A DNA stretch of 21,546 nucleotides from Candidatus Pacearchaeota archaeon (GCA_023228245.1 JALOBN010000042.1:1-21546), one strand, 5' to 3'. Numbered from the stretch's first letter, positions 1 through 6,240 are shown. Made by a program: numbers and translations. Notes: generated by a model from the letters alone, not told the origin.

Positions 1-66
1 ACATTAAGCCTTAAGGCTTAATCCTTAATAGATACTCTCTTAAGTCTTAAAGATTAATCCTTAATG
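1..66. repeat. par upstream TTAA comb (operator/centromere candidate)
   Basis: Eight TTAA cores sit directly before parA, centred at 5.5, 12.5, 19.5, 26.5, 41.5, 48.5, 55.5 and 62.5. That is two blocks of four with an exact 7-bp step, separated by 15 bp. Most cores lie in CATTAAG, CCTTAAGG or CCTTAAT contexts. The same motif recurs inside the next gene but one (843-939). Such arrays are typical of partition-protein binding sites that serve as centromere and autoregulatory operator. The spacing is seen; the function is inferred. Sequence left of base 1 is not available, so the array may extend further. Confidence 0.75.
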
Positions 67-67
67 C

Positions 68-811
68 ATGGAAGTAGTAGCAATTGCAAATCAGAAGGGA
101 GGCTGTGGCAAGACCACAACAGCAGTCAATCTATCGGCTTGTCTTGCGGCCAAAGGGAAAAAAGTCCTACTAATCGACCTGGACCCCCAAGGATCGGCTA
201 CAACCCATCTAGCGATCAGTAATTTTGAAAACACCATGTACGAGGCCATGCTGGGCGATCTCAGCCTATCACAGCTCACCACACCCACAGAGATCAACGG
301 CTTAGATATCATCCCCGCAGATAAGCGCCTCGGGAAAGCAGAGATGGAGATAGCTGGCAAATCCATCGCCAGAGAGAGGATACTAAAACCAAAAATTCAA
401 ACTCAAAATGCCTATGACTTCATCATCATCGACACGCCGCCCAACCTCGGATTTTTGACCATTAACGCGATGGTGGCCAGCGATACCGTACTTGTGCCAA
501 TCCAAACAGAGTTCTTTGCGATCCAAGGGTTATCGATGATCTTGGATTTGGCAAAGGCGATATCTGAGGGCCTAGGCCAAGACCTGAAGTTAAGATACTT
601 GCTGACCATGTACGACGCCAGGACCAAAATGGGAAAAGAGGTAATCACGCGAGTTCGTGAGCTTCTCGGAGATGATGTCTTCAAGGTCGTCATTCCCAGG
701 AGCATCAAGCTGGCCGAAGCTCCGAGCTATGGAAAGCCCATTCATTTGATAGATCCTGAAGCGCCGGCTGCAAAAGCATATTCACAGCTCGCTGATGAGG
801 TGATCGCATGA
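68..811 (+). CDS. parA: ParA-family partition ATPase
   Basis: Plasmid partition ATPase of the ParA/Soj group; it binds ATP and non-specific DNA and moves plasmid copies apart with a DNA-binding partner. The deviant Walker A motif KGGCGKTTT is at residues 9-17, the Walker A' segment LIDLDPQGSAT at about 35-45, and the Walker B region DFIIIDTPPNLG at about 116-127. At 247 aa with no N-terminal HTH it matches the short ParA class (type Ib-like or Soj-like), which relies on its partner for operator binding. The stop overlaps the next start as ATGA, so the two genes are translationally coupled. The TTAA repeats ending just before the ATG probably mediate autoregulation. A second, incomplete copy begins at 20853. 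Confidence 0.95.
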   Translation: MEVVAIANQKGGCGKTTTAVNLSACLAAKGKKVLLIDLDPQGSATTHLAISNFENTMYEAMLGDLSLSQLTTPTEINGLDIIPADKRLGKAEMEIAGKSIARERILKPKIQTQNAYDFIIIDTPPNLGFLTINAMVASDTVLVPIQTEFFAIQGLSMILDLAKAISEGLGQDLKLRYLLTMYDARTKMGKEVITRVRELLGDDVFKVVIPRSIKLAEAPSYGKPIHLIDPEAPAAKAYSQLADEVIA

Positions 812-1146
812 CCGGGGACTTAATGGACCGTGTTTTTGGCGACATTAAGACGAAAAAGTCAGAAGCCTTAAGGAATGAAACATTAAGCAAGCAAGCATTA
901 AGTGAAGATACATTAAGCCTTAAGGCATTAAACATTAAGCTTATTGATGAGGCAATAGCGGCTGCAAATAGCAAGCGGCGAATGATAGGCGTGTGGAGTC
1001 CAATTATAGCAGCAGCCATGTGGTATTTGAAAGGGACTATCCCCCGGTTTTCTATAAGCGAAGTAGCAAGCCACTGGATCGAAGAGGGCTTAGAGCGTGA
1101 TTATCCCGAATTGGTGCAAAAGATACGAGAAGGGATGAGGAAATGA
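808..1146 (+). CDS. ParB/ParR-like partition partner with repeat-encoded N-terminus
   Basis: A 112-aa protein coupled to parA by an ATGA overlap; by position and size it should be the DNA-binding partition partner. Residues about 22-46 form a pentapeptide series (ALRNE, TLSKQ, ALSED, TLSLK, ALNIK) encoded by DNA carrying the same CATTAAG/CCTTAAGG motifs found upstream of parA. The C-terminal half (about 65-112) has a basic segment, then a short strand-like FSIS followed by helices (EVASHWIEEGL, YPELVQKIREGM), which could be a ribbon-helix-helix or similar dimeric fold. I do not recognise a specific family. The ParB role is inferred from synteny and shared motifs, not from sequence similarity. 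Confidence 0.7.
   Translation: MTGDLMDRVFGDIKTKKSEALRNETLSKQALSEDTLSLKALNIKLIDEAIAAANSKRRMIGVWSPIIAAAMWYLKGTIPRFSISEVASHWIEEGLERDYPELVQKIREGMRK
843..939. repeat. TTAA comb inside the parB-like coding sequence
   Basis: TTAA cores are centred at 846.5, 869.5, 884.5, 899.5, 914.5, 921.5, 929.5 and 936.5, so the steps are 23, 15, 15, 15, 7, 8 and 7 bp. All are multiples of about 7.5 bp, in the same register as the array at 1-66. Seven of the eight cores are CATTAA(G) or CCTTAAGG. A 15-bp unit is exactly five codons, which explains the pentapeptide series in the protein. Probably a partition-complex binding site that also codes for protein. Confidence 0.75.
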
Positions 1147-1283
1147 ATAATTACCAGCTCTCGGAGAAGATCACACCTCAATTACCACCAAGCCAGGAAG
1201 AAGTGATGAAAAATGGGGGGGGTGGCAGTTTTGGCGATAAAACCAAATTCCCAAATCAAGGAAACAATCAAATAGTCTTATAG
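1143..1283 (+). pseudogene. Small ORF with poly-G tract, probably frameshifted tail
   Basis: ATG overlaps the stop of the previous gene (ATGA). As written it gives 46 aa beginning MNNYQLSEKI. A run of eight G at 1215-1222 disturbs the frame. If the run were six or nine G, the protein would end in GGWQFWR with a stop at 1238-1240. That tail matches GWWQFWK, encoded at 2031-2054 before a TGA, and the preceding residues also match (EEVMKN versus EEIKKK). The two are therefore likely related C-termini, and this one is out of frame in the given sequence. Function unknown. The G run may be a sequencing error or a real slippage site. Confidence 0.5.
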
Positions 1284-1302
1284 ATACATATCAAGGAAGA
1301 AC

Positions 1303-1827
1303 ATGAAACTAAAAATCAAGATTACCGGGCCAAAAGTGCATGACGTGGGCTACCGTGTATTCCTGCTAAAAAATGCCATGAACCTTGCCCTGCCTGGATT
1401 GTCTGCCTACAACTGGGAAGAGAACGACCAGCAAGAGGTAATCGCCCTGGTGGAAGGAGACGAAGCCAGAATTGCGCCCTTCTTACAGGCCATTGAGAAG
1501 AATAAGCCGGAGCTGGCCGAAGTCTCTAAGGTGACCTCTGAGCCCTACGACGGCGACGTTGGGCGAACCATTGAGATGGCCATGCTATGCTCATTTGTTC
1601 AGCTGGATAAAGCTATACCGTTACTCCTGAAGATCCAAGAGAATACCGCCGTGATCCCTCGGATTAGCGAGGACATAAAAGCAGTGCGGAAGAATACCGA
1701 CACAATCCCCCAGGTACTGGAAGAAATCAAGGGCCTGAGGGAGGACATCCAACCAGGATACGGAATGACTCTTAGACAGGTAAAATCAGATATCAGAGCC
1801 ATAAAAGAACGCTTAGGCATGATATAG
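1303..1827 (+). CDS. Acylphosphatase-like domain with C-terminal helical repeats
   Basis: Residues 1-95 resemble the acylphosphatase fold: the phosphate loop region VHDVGYR (usual form V-Q-G-V-G-F-R) puts the catalytic-type Arg at 18, and Asn 37 in SAYNW matches the second catalytic residue. Residues about 105-165 contain spaced helical repeats (IQENTAVIPRISEDI, VRKNTDTIPQVLEEI, LREDI) likely to form a coiled coil. True acylphosphatases are about 90-100 aa, so this is a fusion. The enzyme hydrolyses acyl phosphates, but on a plasmid the fold may serve as a binding or oligomer module. SD AAGGAAG lies before ATG 1303. Activity is not certain, because the loop Q-G is replaced by H-D. Confidence 0.75.
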   Translation: MKLKIKITGPKVHDVGYRVFLLKNAMNLALPGLSAYNWEENDQQEVIALVEGDEARIAPFLQAIEKNKPELAEVSKVTSEPYDGDVGRTIEMAMLCSFVQLDKAIPLLLKIQENTAVIPRISEDIKAVRKNTDTIPQVLEEIKGLREDIQPGYGMTLRQVKSDIRAIKERLGMI

Positions 1828-1828
1828 G

Positions 1829-2011
1829 ATGGCACGCAAAGAAGATGTTTTGGCGGCTTATGCAGATGAGCAATACAGGAAGCTCCAGAGAGAAAAGGAC
1901 CAATACATATCACTTGATGAGTATTGCGCCAAACGTGGCATTTAAAAGACGTATTACTATTTTCACAAATTTTACCAAATGCATCAGCCAGCTATCATTG
2001 AAGCCCGGTGA
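1829..2011 (+). pseudogene. HTH-like small gene interrupted by an in-frame TAA
   Basis: From ATG 1829, one base after the previous stop, 38 codons read as a convincing protein (MARKEDVLAAYADEQYRKL..., then LDEYCAKRGI) up to TAA at 1943-1945. The same frame continues open through KTYYYFHKFYQ to TGA at 2009-2011. The joined pattern EYCAKRGI-x-KTYYYFHKF resembles the helix-turn-helix of transposase or recombinase N-termini of the form E(Y/F)C...GIS...T(F/Y)Y.W. A point mutation such as CAA to TAA would explain it. Either a pseudogene or a 38-aa remnant; the family is not identified with certainty. Confidence 0.45.
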
Positions 2012-2054
2012 TGAAGAGATCAAGAAAAAAGGATGGTGGCAGTTCTGGAAGTGA
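1998..2054 (+). pseudogene. C-terminal GWWQFWK tail fragment
   Basis: In the frame ending at TGA 2052-2054 the last residues are DEEIKKKGWWQFWK, matching the frameshifted tail at 1200-1240. No good start codon lies close: the frame is open back to 1845, but its first part is only the shadow of the ORF at 1829. TTG 1998 or an upstream ATG (1917) are possible starts. An ATG at 2011 in another frame overlaps the TGA of the interrupted ORF and would give 38 aa to 2127. I treat this as a fragment or a very small tail-anchored peptide; Trp-rich ends like this may contact membranes, but that is speculation. Confidence 0.3.
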
Positions 2055-2138
2055 GATGATAATGGATGTCAATATCAAAAAAGGTAATAAAATAAGGCGC
2101 TTGTGGATGCAGGCAAATAGATTTTAGGAGAGATTGAA

Positions 2139-2480
2139 ATGCCAGATGAAACAAAAACCATGATCAGAGAGAGACTTGCAAGACTGAGAACGCTTACAGA
2201 AGGAGAAGAAATAAGTGAGACTTTCGCCGAAATTTCCGAGGCTCCTTATAAGTTATATAAGGAAGAAGATGCCAATGATTTTTCCATACGCATAATGATC
2301 ATAGACCAAGCAGAATTGCAACGAATAAGGATGGGCACACGCCCAAGAAGTACGCATGTGCCACATAGACCTATATCGAAAACAATTGAGGAGTTCATGG
2401 AAGAACGAGATGATCATGATGATGCACTAAATCTACTGCTGTTTAAAATAGATGAGTTATTAGATCAGAGAAGGCAATAG
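2139..2480 (+). CDS. Hypothetical protein, 113 aa
   Basis: Preceded by a clear SD (TTAGGAGAGATTGAAATG), so the start at 2139 is well supported. The protein is charged and mostly helical: an N-terminal helix (IRERLARLRTLTEGEEISETFAEI), a central basic segment (RMGTRPRSTHVPHRP) and an acidic C-terminal helix (IEEFMEERDDHDDALNLLLFKIDELL). No catalytic motif, signal or membrane segment is visible and I do not recognise the family. It is followed by a small TTGCC-TTT-GGCAA hairpin near 2510-2522 and then a T run, a plausible terminator. Confidence 0.7.
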   Translation: MPDETKTMIRERLARLRTLTEGEEISETFAEISEAPYKLYKEEDANDFSIRIMIIDQAELQRIRMGTRPRSTHVPHRPISKTIEEFMEERDDHDDALNLLLFKIDELLDQRRQ

Positions 2481-2567
2481 TGGACTGTCCTCGAAAAAAG
2501 TTAGATAACCATTGCCTTTGGCAAAGATCATTTTTTGTATATGTCTATATAATAAAATAATAGTTAT

Positions 2568-2992
<425 letters not shown>

Positions 2993-3036
2993 GCAGCTGT
3001 GCGGTAGTGGCTGGCCAGGCCGATAGACAAGCATTC

Positions 3037-3267
3037 TCATCCTTTCAGCCAGAACTCTGCAGGCCATAACCCTTCTTCTTTAGCGACTACACCATCAGAG
3101 CTAGCGGCTTCAAAGCGACACCAGATCATCTCATCCACCTCCGAGAGCCTGACACCAAACACCTCAGCCAGGATCTCCCTGGCGGCTTCCAGCTCCATAG
3201 CCTTCTGACTCATTGCCTTCTTCTGTGGCCTGACTAGCTGCCTGAGAACTCCTGCCATGACGAACAT
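3037..3267 (-). CDS. Small helical protein, methanogen-type
   Basis: A 76-aa protein with an amphipathic helix pattern (ELEAAREILAEVFGVRLSEVDEMI) and an aromatic C-terminus (EEGLWPAEFWL). Similar short proteins with AREILAEVFG...EEMI...LWP are familiar to me from Methanothrix-type genomes, but I cannot name a function. No good SD precedes the first ATG (3267). ATG 3213, preceded by AGAAGAAGGCA, gives a 58-aa product starting MSQKAMELEA and may be the true start. No DNA-binding or catalytic motif is seen. Confidence 0.6.
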   Translation of the reverse strand: MFVMAGVLRQLVRPQKKAMSQKAMELEAAREILAEVFGVRLSEVDEMIWCRFEAASSDGVVAKEEGLWPAEFWLKG

Positions 3268-3321
3268 ATTCTACATGTAAGGTTAAGTAGTTTGGCCGGA
3301 AAACAATATCAATAGGGCATT

Positions 3322-3337
3322 TTTCCATAAATGGAAA
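3322..3337. promoter_or_regulatory. Palindrome upstream of the thermonuclease gene
   Basis: TTTCCAT-AA-ATGGAAA is a perfect 7-bp inverted repeat with a 2-bp centre, 34 bp before the nuclease ATG. Position and symmetry suit an operator for the nuclease promoter; the short centre makes an RNA hairpin less likely. Confidence 0.45.
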
Positions 3338-3370
3338 GCTTGAATAACATACAATGATAAGAATGAAACC

Positions 3371-3817
3371 ATGAGACTGACTAAAGCCTTCTTAATGCTG
3401 ACCATGATGCTCCTGATTGCCCTGGCAGCCGGCGCGCCGGATGAGGCCATGGGAAGAGTTTCCAAGGTTGTGGACGGTGACACATTTGATGTCACGGTCA
3501 CTGAGGGCGATTCGCGGGTTATGGTCGATGATGTGATCAGGATCAGGCTTGCAGACATTGACACGCCCGAGGTTCGCGGCCCGAAAGCCTGCGAAGCTGG
3601 AAAGAAGGCATCAGCCTATACGAAAACATGGCTCCTTAATACATTCGTCTCCCTAGACCTCGATGATAAGACCGGCAAAGACTCTTATGCCCGATGGGTG
3701 GCAGTCTGCTATCTGCAGGATGGCCGGAACTTCAACAAGATGCTTGTGGATGCCGGCCACGCGGTGATAAAGGACTTCAAAAATAATGAGTTCAACCCTA
3801 AGAGCTGGTGGACCTAA
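3371..3817 (+). CDS. Secreted thermonuclease (SNase-like)
   Basis: An exported nuclease of the staphylococcal nuclease (TNase) family, which cuts DNA and RNA with Ca2+. Residues 1-22 are a signal peptide (hydrophobic MLTMMLLIALAAGA). The OB-fold core follows: GRVSKVVDGDTFDV (28-41), RLADIDTPE (59-67, with catalytic-type Arg59 and Glu67), the AGKKASAYTKTWL helix, and YARW (106-109) with catalytic-type Arg108, then NKMLVDAGHAV. All key residues are present, so it should be active. At 148 aa it has the usual length. It overlaps the end of the winged-helix gene on the other strand by 4 bp (convergent). No SD is visible before ATG 3371. A separate secreted protein at 12710 carries the zinc domain often fused to such nucleases. 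Confidence 0.93.
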   Translation: MRLTKAFLMLTMMLLIALAAGAPDEAMGRVSKVVDGDTFDVTVTEGDSRVMVDDVIRIRLADIDTPEVRGPKACEAGKKASAYTKTWLLNTFVSLDLDDKTGKDSYARWVAVCYLQDGRNFNKMLVDAGHAVIKDFKNNEFNPKSWWT

Positions 3818-4065
3818 GAATAGATCGCTTCAACCGCCTTATGGTGCTCTAAAGCTTGCTCTCCTTTTTCAGTCGTCTTATACATGATATTCTCACCGGG
3901 AATGACTTCAAGCAGTCCTTTTTCAAGCAGTAAATCCAAATACCCTTTCACGGTTTTGAAATTCAATCCTGCCAGGTAAACGATCCTGGTCTTATTGGCG
4001 GCGTCTTCCTGGCATAAGCTGAGAATTTGAGCCTTAATTTGATCTCGGTTTCTCTTTTCTCGCAT
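3814..4065 (-). CDS. Winged-helix transcription regulator
   Basis: An 83-aa winged helix protein of the archaeal HTH_45-like type: N-terminal helix (RDQIKAQILSLCQE), recognition-helix region (NKTRIVYLAGLNFKTVKGYLDLLLEKGLLEV) and wing (GENIMYKTTEKGEQAL). It probably binds as a dimer to the long inverted repeat upstream (4113-4163) and represses itself. A minus-strand TATA box (CTTTTATAAG, about 4089-4098) lies about 28 nt before ATG 4065, so the transcript is likely leaderless, and no SD is present. Its convergent 3' end overlaps the nuclease gene. Confidence 0.85.
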   Translation of the reverse strand: MREKRNRDQIKAQILSLCQEDAANKTRIVYLAGLNFKTVKGYLDLLLEKGLLEVIPGENIMYKTTEKGEQALEHHKAVEAIYS

Positions 4066-4112
4066 AACTCAGATCAGTATCTTACATACTTATAAAAGTT
4101 TCTTCTTATGCA

Positions 4113-4163
4113 TTTCTTATGTAACTGACCACATGAGATAATATTAAGTCGTTACATAAGAAA
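4113..4163. promoter_or_regulatory. 13-bp inverted-repeat operator
   Basis: TTTCTTATGTAAC (4113-4125) and GTTACATAAGAAA (4151-4163) are perfect inverted 13-mers 25 bp apart, just upstream of the TATA box of the winged-helix gene. Partial half-sites (CTTACATA near 4081, TTCTTATG near 4101) lie closer to the promoter. Likely operator of the 3814-4065 regulator. Bases 4164-4294 hold no gene that I can support. Confidence 0.7.
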
Positions 4164-4294
4164 CTGGCAGATATTGATTTATACAGCAAATATTATAATT
4201 CATATAATGCCCTTGGATCAACGATCTTCTAGCTGGATGATAGCTAAGGACTGGCTATAGATCGCTTGTTTAGCTAAAGGTGTCTTGCCTTGGC

Positions 4295-4567
4295 CTACAA
4301 ACTCAAGCCATGCCCGAGATAAAGCGCAAAGTGCCCTATAATCAGCAGGTCAGATGCACCAACAAGAACCTTGACCGCGAGAGGATCCACCTTCAAGTTC
4401 TTTTCGCAGAAGGAAACAACCCACCAAGAGATGGCTAGCATGAGGACTAAGGCTATCATGGTAAGGCAGAAGATGATGAAATGAGCGATTAGGCTTACCG
4501 TATAAGGCTCAACTATCACCCAGACCTCATGGTAAAGTTTATAGATATAGCCGTTCCACTCACTCAT
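4295..4567 (-). CDS. Small membrane protein with two TM helices
   Basis: A 90-aa protein with a hydrophobic helix at about residues 23-50 (VSLIAHFIIFCLTMIALVLM...) and a second at about 63-84 (AVKVLVGASDLLIIGHFALYL). The short loop CEKNLKVDP between them is polar. No family was recognised. It lies between the winged-helix promoter and the damaged gene at 4583-4901, on the same strand as both, and could be the last gene of that minus-strand group. No strong SD is seen. A holin-like or ion-channel role is possible but unsupported. Confidence 0.6.
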   Translation of the reverse strand: MSEWNGYIYKLYHEVWVIVEPYTVSLIAHFIIFCLTMIALVLMLAISWWVVSFCEKNLKVDPLAVKVLVGASDLLIIGHFALYLGHGLSL

Positions 4568-4582
4568 TGCAATACGACCTAC

Positions 4583-4901
4583 CTAGGTTGTGTTTTCGGC
4601 TAGCCAGTTCCTGCTGGCTAGCCAAATTCCTACTGCCTCACTTTTTCTATCTAGGTTCACCGTTGACACAAGGAATATATTAGCGTTGCTGATTTTTTTG
4701 ATTATCCGATTATCATCATCAGAAGACGGTTTGCCAATATCATCAATATAGACGACATTGCGGCGCAAAAGCCATGTCGTTCGACTGACTCTTCTTTCCG
4801 GCCCGGCTCTGATGCGCCATGAGAACCATCCGGCAGTCCTCCAGAACGCGCAGGGTTTCTAGAATTAATCGTTTCATTTGGCAACGGTTCGAAGAGTACA
4901 T
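4583..4901 (-). pseudogene. Frameshifted gene (two overlapping minus-strand frames)
   Basis: Frame 1, from ATG 4901 to the stop at 4743, gives MYSSNRCQMKRLILETLRVLEDCRMVLMAH... . Frame 2, entering near 4768 and stopping at 4583, gives RRNVVYIDDIGKPSSDDDNRIIKKI... to WLAENTT. Both look coding, neither is complete, and they meet at a GGCTTTTGCG stretch where one inserted T would join them into about 107 aa. VVYIDD is Walker-B-like, but no P-loop is present. A TATA-like ATTATAATAG (4933-4942) lies before the start. The product is unknown. It may instead be two overlapping small genes. Confidence 0.4.
4598..4623 (-). terminator. 10-bp perfect hairpin at the end of the damaged gene
   Basis: GGCTAGCCAG-TTCCTG-CTGGCTAGCC is a perfect 10-bp inverted repeat with a 6-nt loop, ending 15 bp before the stop of the 4583 frame. 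It also encodes the repeated WLA at the protein end. A terminator or mRNA-stabilising hairpin is plausible; there is no long T run after it. Confidence 0.4.
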
Positions 4902-4929
4902 CGATCCAGCCAAAGAAATAATATCCAAA

Positions 4930-4980
4930 TTCTATTATAATAGAAACGAAACCGAAACGGTATTAGCGGATCAACTAAAG
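4930..4980. repeat. Dispersed repeat, copy 2, with 16-bp palindrome
   Basis: 4933-4980 matches 2568-2615 (about 42 of 48 bases). Here it begins inside a perfect palindrome, TTCTATTATAATAGAA, at 4930-4945, which doubles as the TATA region of the minus-strand gene ending at 4583. Confidence 0.55.
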
Positions 4981-5053
4981 CAAGCATCAAACGGTTATTA
5001 TCCTTCTTGGATTTATATATTTACGATAAATTTTAATGTTTTACCTTATATCC

Positions 5054-5761
5054 TCAGCTCATAAATGGCAGTACTTCGCCCATTCTGAACCGTTGCCAAT
5101 TGTCACGTTCACGGTATTCTTTTATAATAGTACAATAATCTAAATCATCAACTTTAGCCACAAGGCGCATTGTGGCTCTTCCGTCGTTGGGCGTGTGCTC
5201 ACACTTCAGAGCCGGAAAAAGCTTTTCTGCCTTCTCCATTGCCCGGATTGCATCACGCCGGCTAGGGGCCTGGCCTTCCTTGCCAGCCAGGAAAGTACGG
5301 ACATCAGGAGAGCTAAAAGCAAAATCCTTCTTTCTATTCTCTCCCTTCGCGATGGTCTTTACATGCTCATAGAGCATCACGGCGCGAAGTTTGATCTTTG
5401 TGGAAGCCTGAATTATCCTTTCTGCAGCATTGGCGGCGGGCCTTCGGCTTATGGCCTCTCTAATGGGTTTGAAAGCTTTTCTTATGTAGGCATTGAGCAA
5501 AATAAGCTTTTGGATAGGGCTTTTCTCATTCTTGATTGTGTTTTGGGCGTTTATCAGCAATTCGGCTGAATCTTTCTTGTCTATTAGCCGTTCTTCTCTG
5601 GCAATGTCTAGGATGTCATTGAACAAGGCCACAGTGGAATTTGAGAGGGCCTGCAGCTCTGAAAAGGGAATTTCAAGAATAGGATCATCAGGCGGTACAA
5701 TATCGTTTCGCGTCGCTGTGGACGCAAAGCTATTTATCTTAGCTAAGGCTACTTTATCCAT
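5054..5761 (-). CDS. Unknown 235-aa helical plasmid protein
   Basis: A long helical protein without signal or membrane segments. Residues about 25-130 are helices with little charge bias. Residues about 150-205 (FSSPDVRTFLAGKEGQAPSRRDAIRAMEKAEKLFPALKC...) look like a winged-helix or similar DNA-binding unit, with basic positions and a final strand TMRLVAKVDDLDY. I chose ATG 5761 because the SD AAGGAGA ends 6 nt before it; the upstream TTG would sit directly on the SD. It lies 82 bp downstream of the RHH gene on the same strand and is probably co-transcribed, suggesting control of copy number or maintenance. The family is unknown. Confidence 0.75.
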   Translation of the reverse strand: MDKVALAKINSFASTATRNDIVPPDDPILEIPFSELQALSNSTVALFNDILDIAREERLIDKKDSAELLINAQNTIKNEKSPIQKLILLNAYIRKAFKPIREAISRRPAANAAERIIQASTKIKLRAVMLYEHVKTIAKGENRKKDFAFSSPDVRTFLAGKEGQAPSRRDAIRAMEKAEKLFPALKCEHTPNDGRATMRLVAKVDDLDYCTIIKEYRERDNWQRFRMGEVLPFMS

Positions 5762-5771
5762 ACGCAATCTC

Positions 5772-5814
5772 CTTGCAAGCGGAGTTTCTCCTGTCAGGGT
5801 GCGGGAACACCCTG
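5772..5814 (-). promoter_or_regulatory. Leader hairpins between RHH and 235-aa genes
   Basis: CAGGGTG-CGGGAA-CACCCTG (5795-5814) is a perfect 7-bp stem. Closer to the gene, minus-strand CTCC...GGAG around an inner CTTGCAAG palindrome can pair with the SD of the downstream gene. Together they could modulate translation or terminate part of the RHH transcript. Confidence 0.4.
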
Positions 5815-5843
5815 GCCGGAACCAGTTCTTTTATCTCTTCTGT

Positions 5844-6008
5844 TTAAGCAGTCGTTTCGTTCACGTTTTCGGATTGCCTGAGAACGCGTAATGCGTATTC
5901 GAGAGCGTGGGATCTAGTTCTGAATCGTTGTTTATCGACCTGATCGTCAACCCAGGTTAGGAGTTCTGGGTCAACTCTGGCGCTTACGGTGATTTTCCCC
6001 TCGCCCAT
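5844..6008 (-). CDS. Ribbon-helix-helix (CopG/Arc-type) repressor
   Basis: A 54-aa protein with the classic RHH pattern: strand GKITVSARVD, then PELLTWVDDQVDKQ (helix 1), a short turn RFRTR, and SHALEYALRVLRQ (helix 2). RHH dimers insert the strand into the major groove at palindromic sites. Exactly such a palindrome (6009-6023) abuts the start codon. The ATG lies about 27 nt from a strong TATA box, so the mRNA is probably leaderless. It is followed by the 5054-5761 gene on the same strand. Typical roles are copy-number control (CopG), antitoxin or plasmid repressor; no obvious toxin is seen next to it. Confidence 0.88.
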   Translation of the reverse strand: MGEGKITVSARVDPELLTWVDDQVDKQRFRTRSHALEYALRVLRQSENVNETTA

Positions 6009-6040
6009 GTATACGTCGTATACCCTATGTTATATTTAAA
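6009..6040 (-). promoter_or_regulatory. RHH promoter with palindromic operator
   Basis: GTATACG-T-CGTATAC (6009-6023) is a perfect 7-1-7 palindrome directly before the RHH start. The TATA element, minus-strand TTTAAATATA (6031-6040), is centred about 27 nt from the ATG, so the palindrome covers the expected transcription start. This is strong architecture for autorepression. Confidence 0.75.
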
Positions 6041-6085
6041 AGTATTTCAAATCTAATTATAAAGCCAATTGGTGTCAAGTCGCAA

Positions 6086-6240
6086 TATATAAACAAAAGC
6101 GTGGCGATAATATGCAGGCGAACACATTTGATGTTATCCCTAAGCGTAAGCACATCGCATTTTTTAAGCTCAGCAAGCTCTAAAAGGGAGGCGGTTTAAA
6201 TAACCGAAATAGGCTTTTATCTGCTTTTTTTAATTATTAT
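6086..6240 (+). ncRNA. Candidate short transcript (TATA box, 23-aa ORF, terminator)
   Basis: A plus-strand TATATAAA box (6086-6093) lies 22 nt before ATG 6112, which opens a 23-codon ORF (MQANTFDVIPKRKHIAFFKL...) ending at 6183. Right after it come CGGTT-TAAAT-AACCG (6192-6206) and T-rich tracts (6216-6232). The unit is divergent from the RHH promoter. It could be a leaderless micro-protein or a small regulatory RNA such as a plasmid copy-control RNA. Bases 6241-6711 are AT-rich with no supportable gene. Confidence 0.35.

Noticed and set aside
1..811. Par duplication as a simple assembly overlap of identical ends
   Set aside because: The copies differ at about 28 sites with strong synonymous bias, so they are two real sequence variants.
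4870..4910. tRNA-like T-loop (GGTTCGAAG)
   Set aside because: No acceptor, D or anticodon stems could be placed around it; no tRNA was found anywhere in the window.
4819..5064. Plus-strand 81-aa ORF
   Set aside because: It is antisense to the better minus-strand frame and crosses a TATA-like palindrome; only the repeat segment is of interest.
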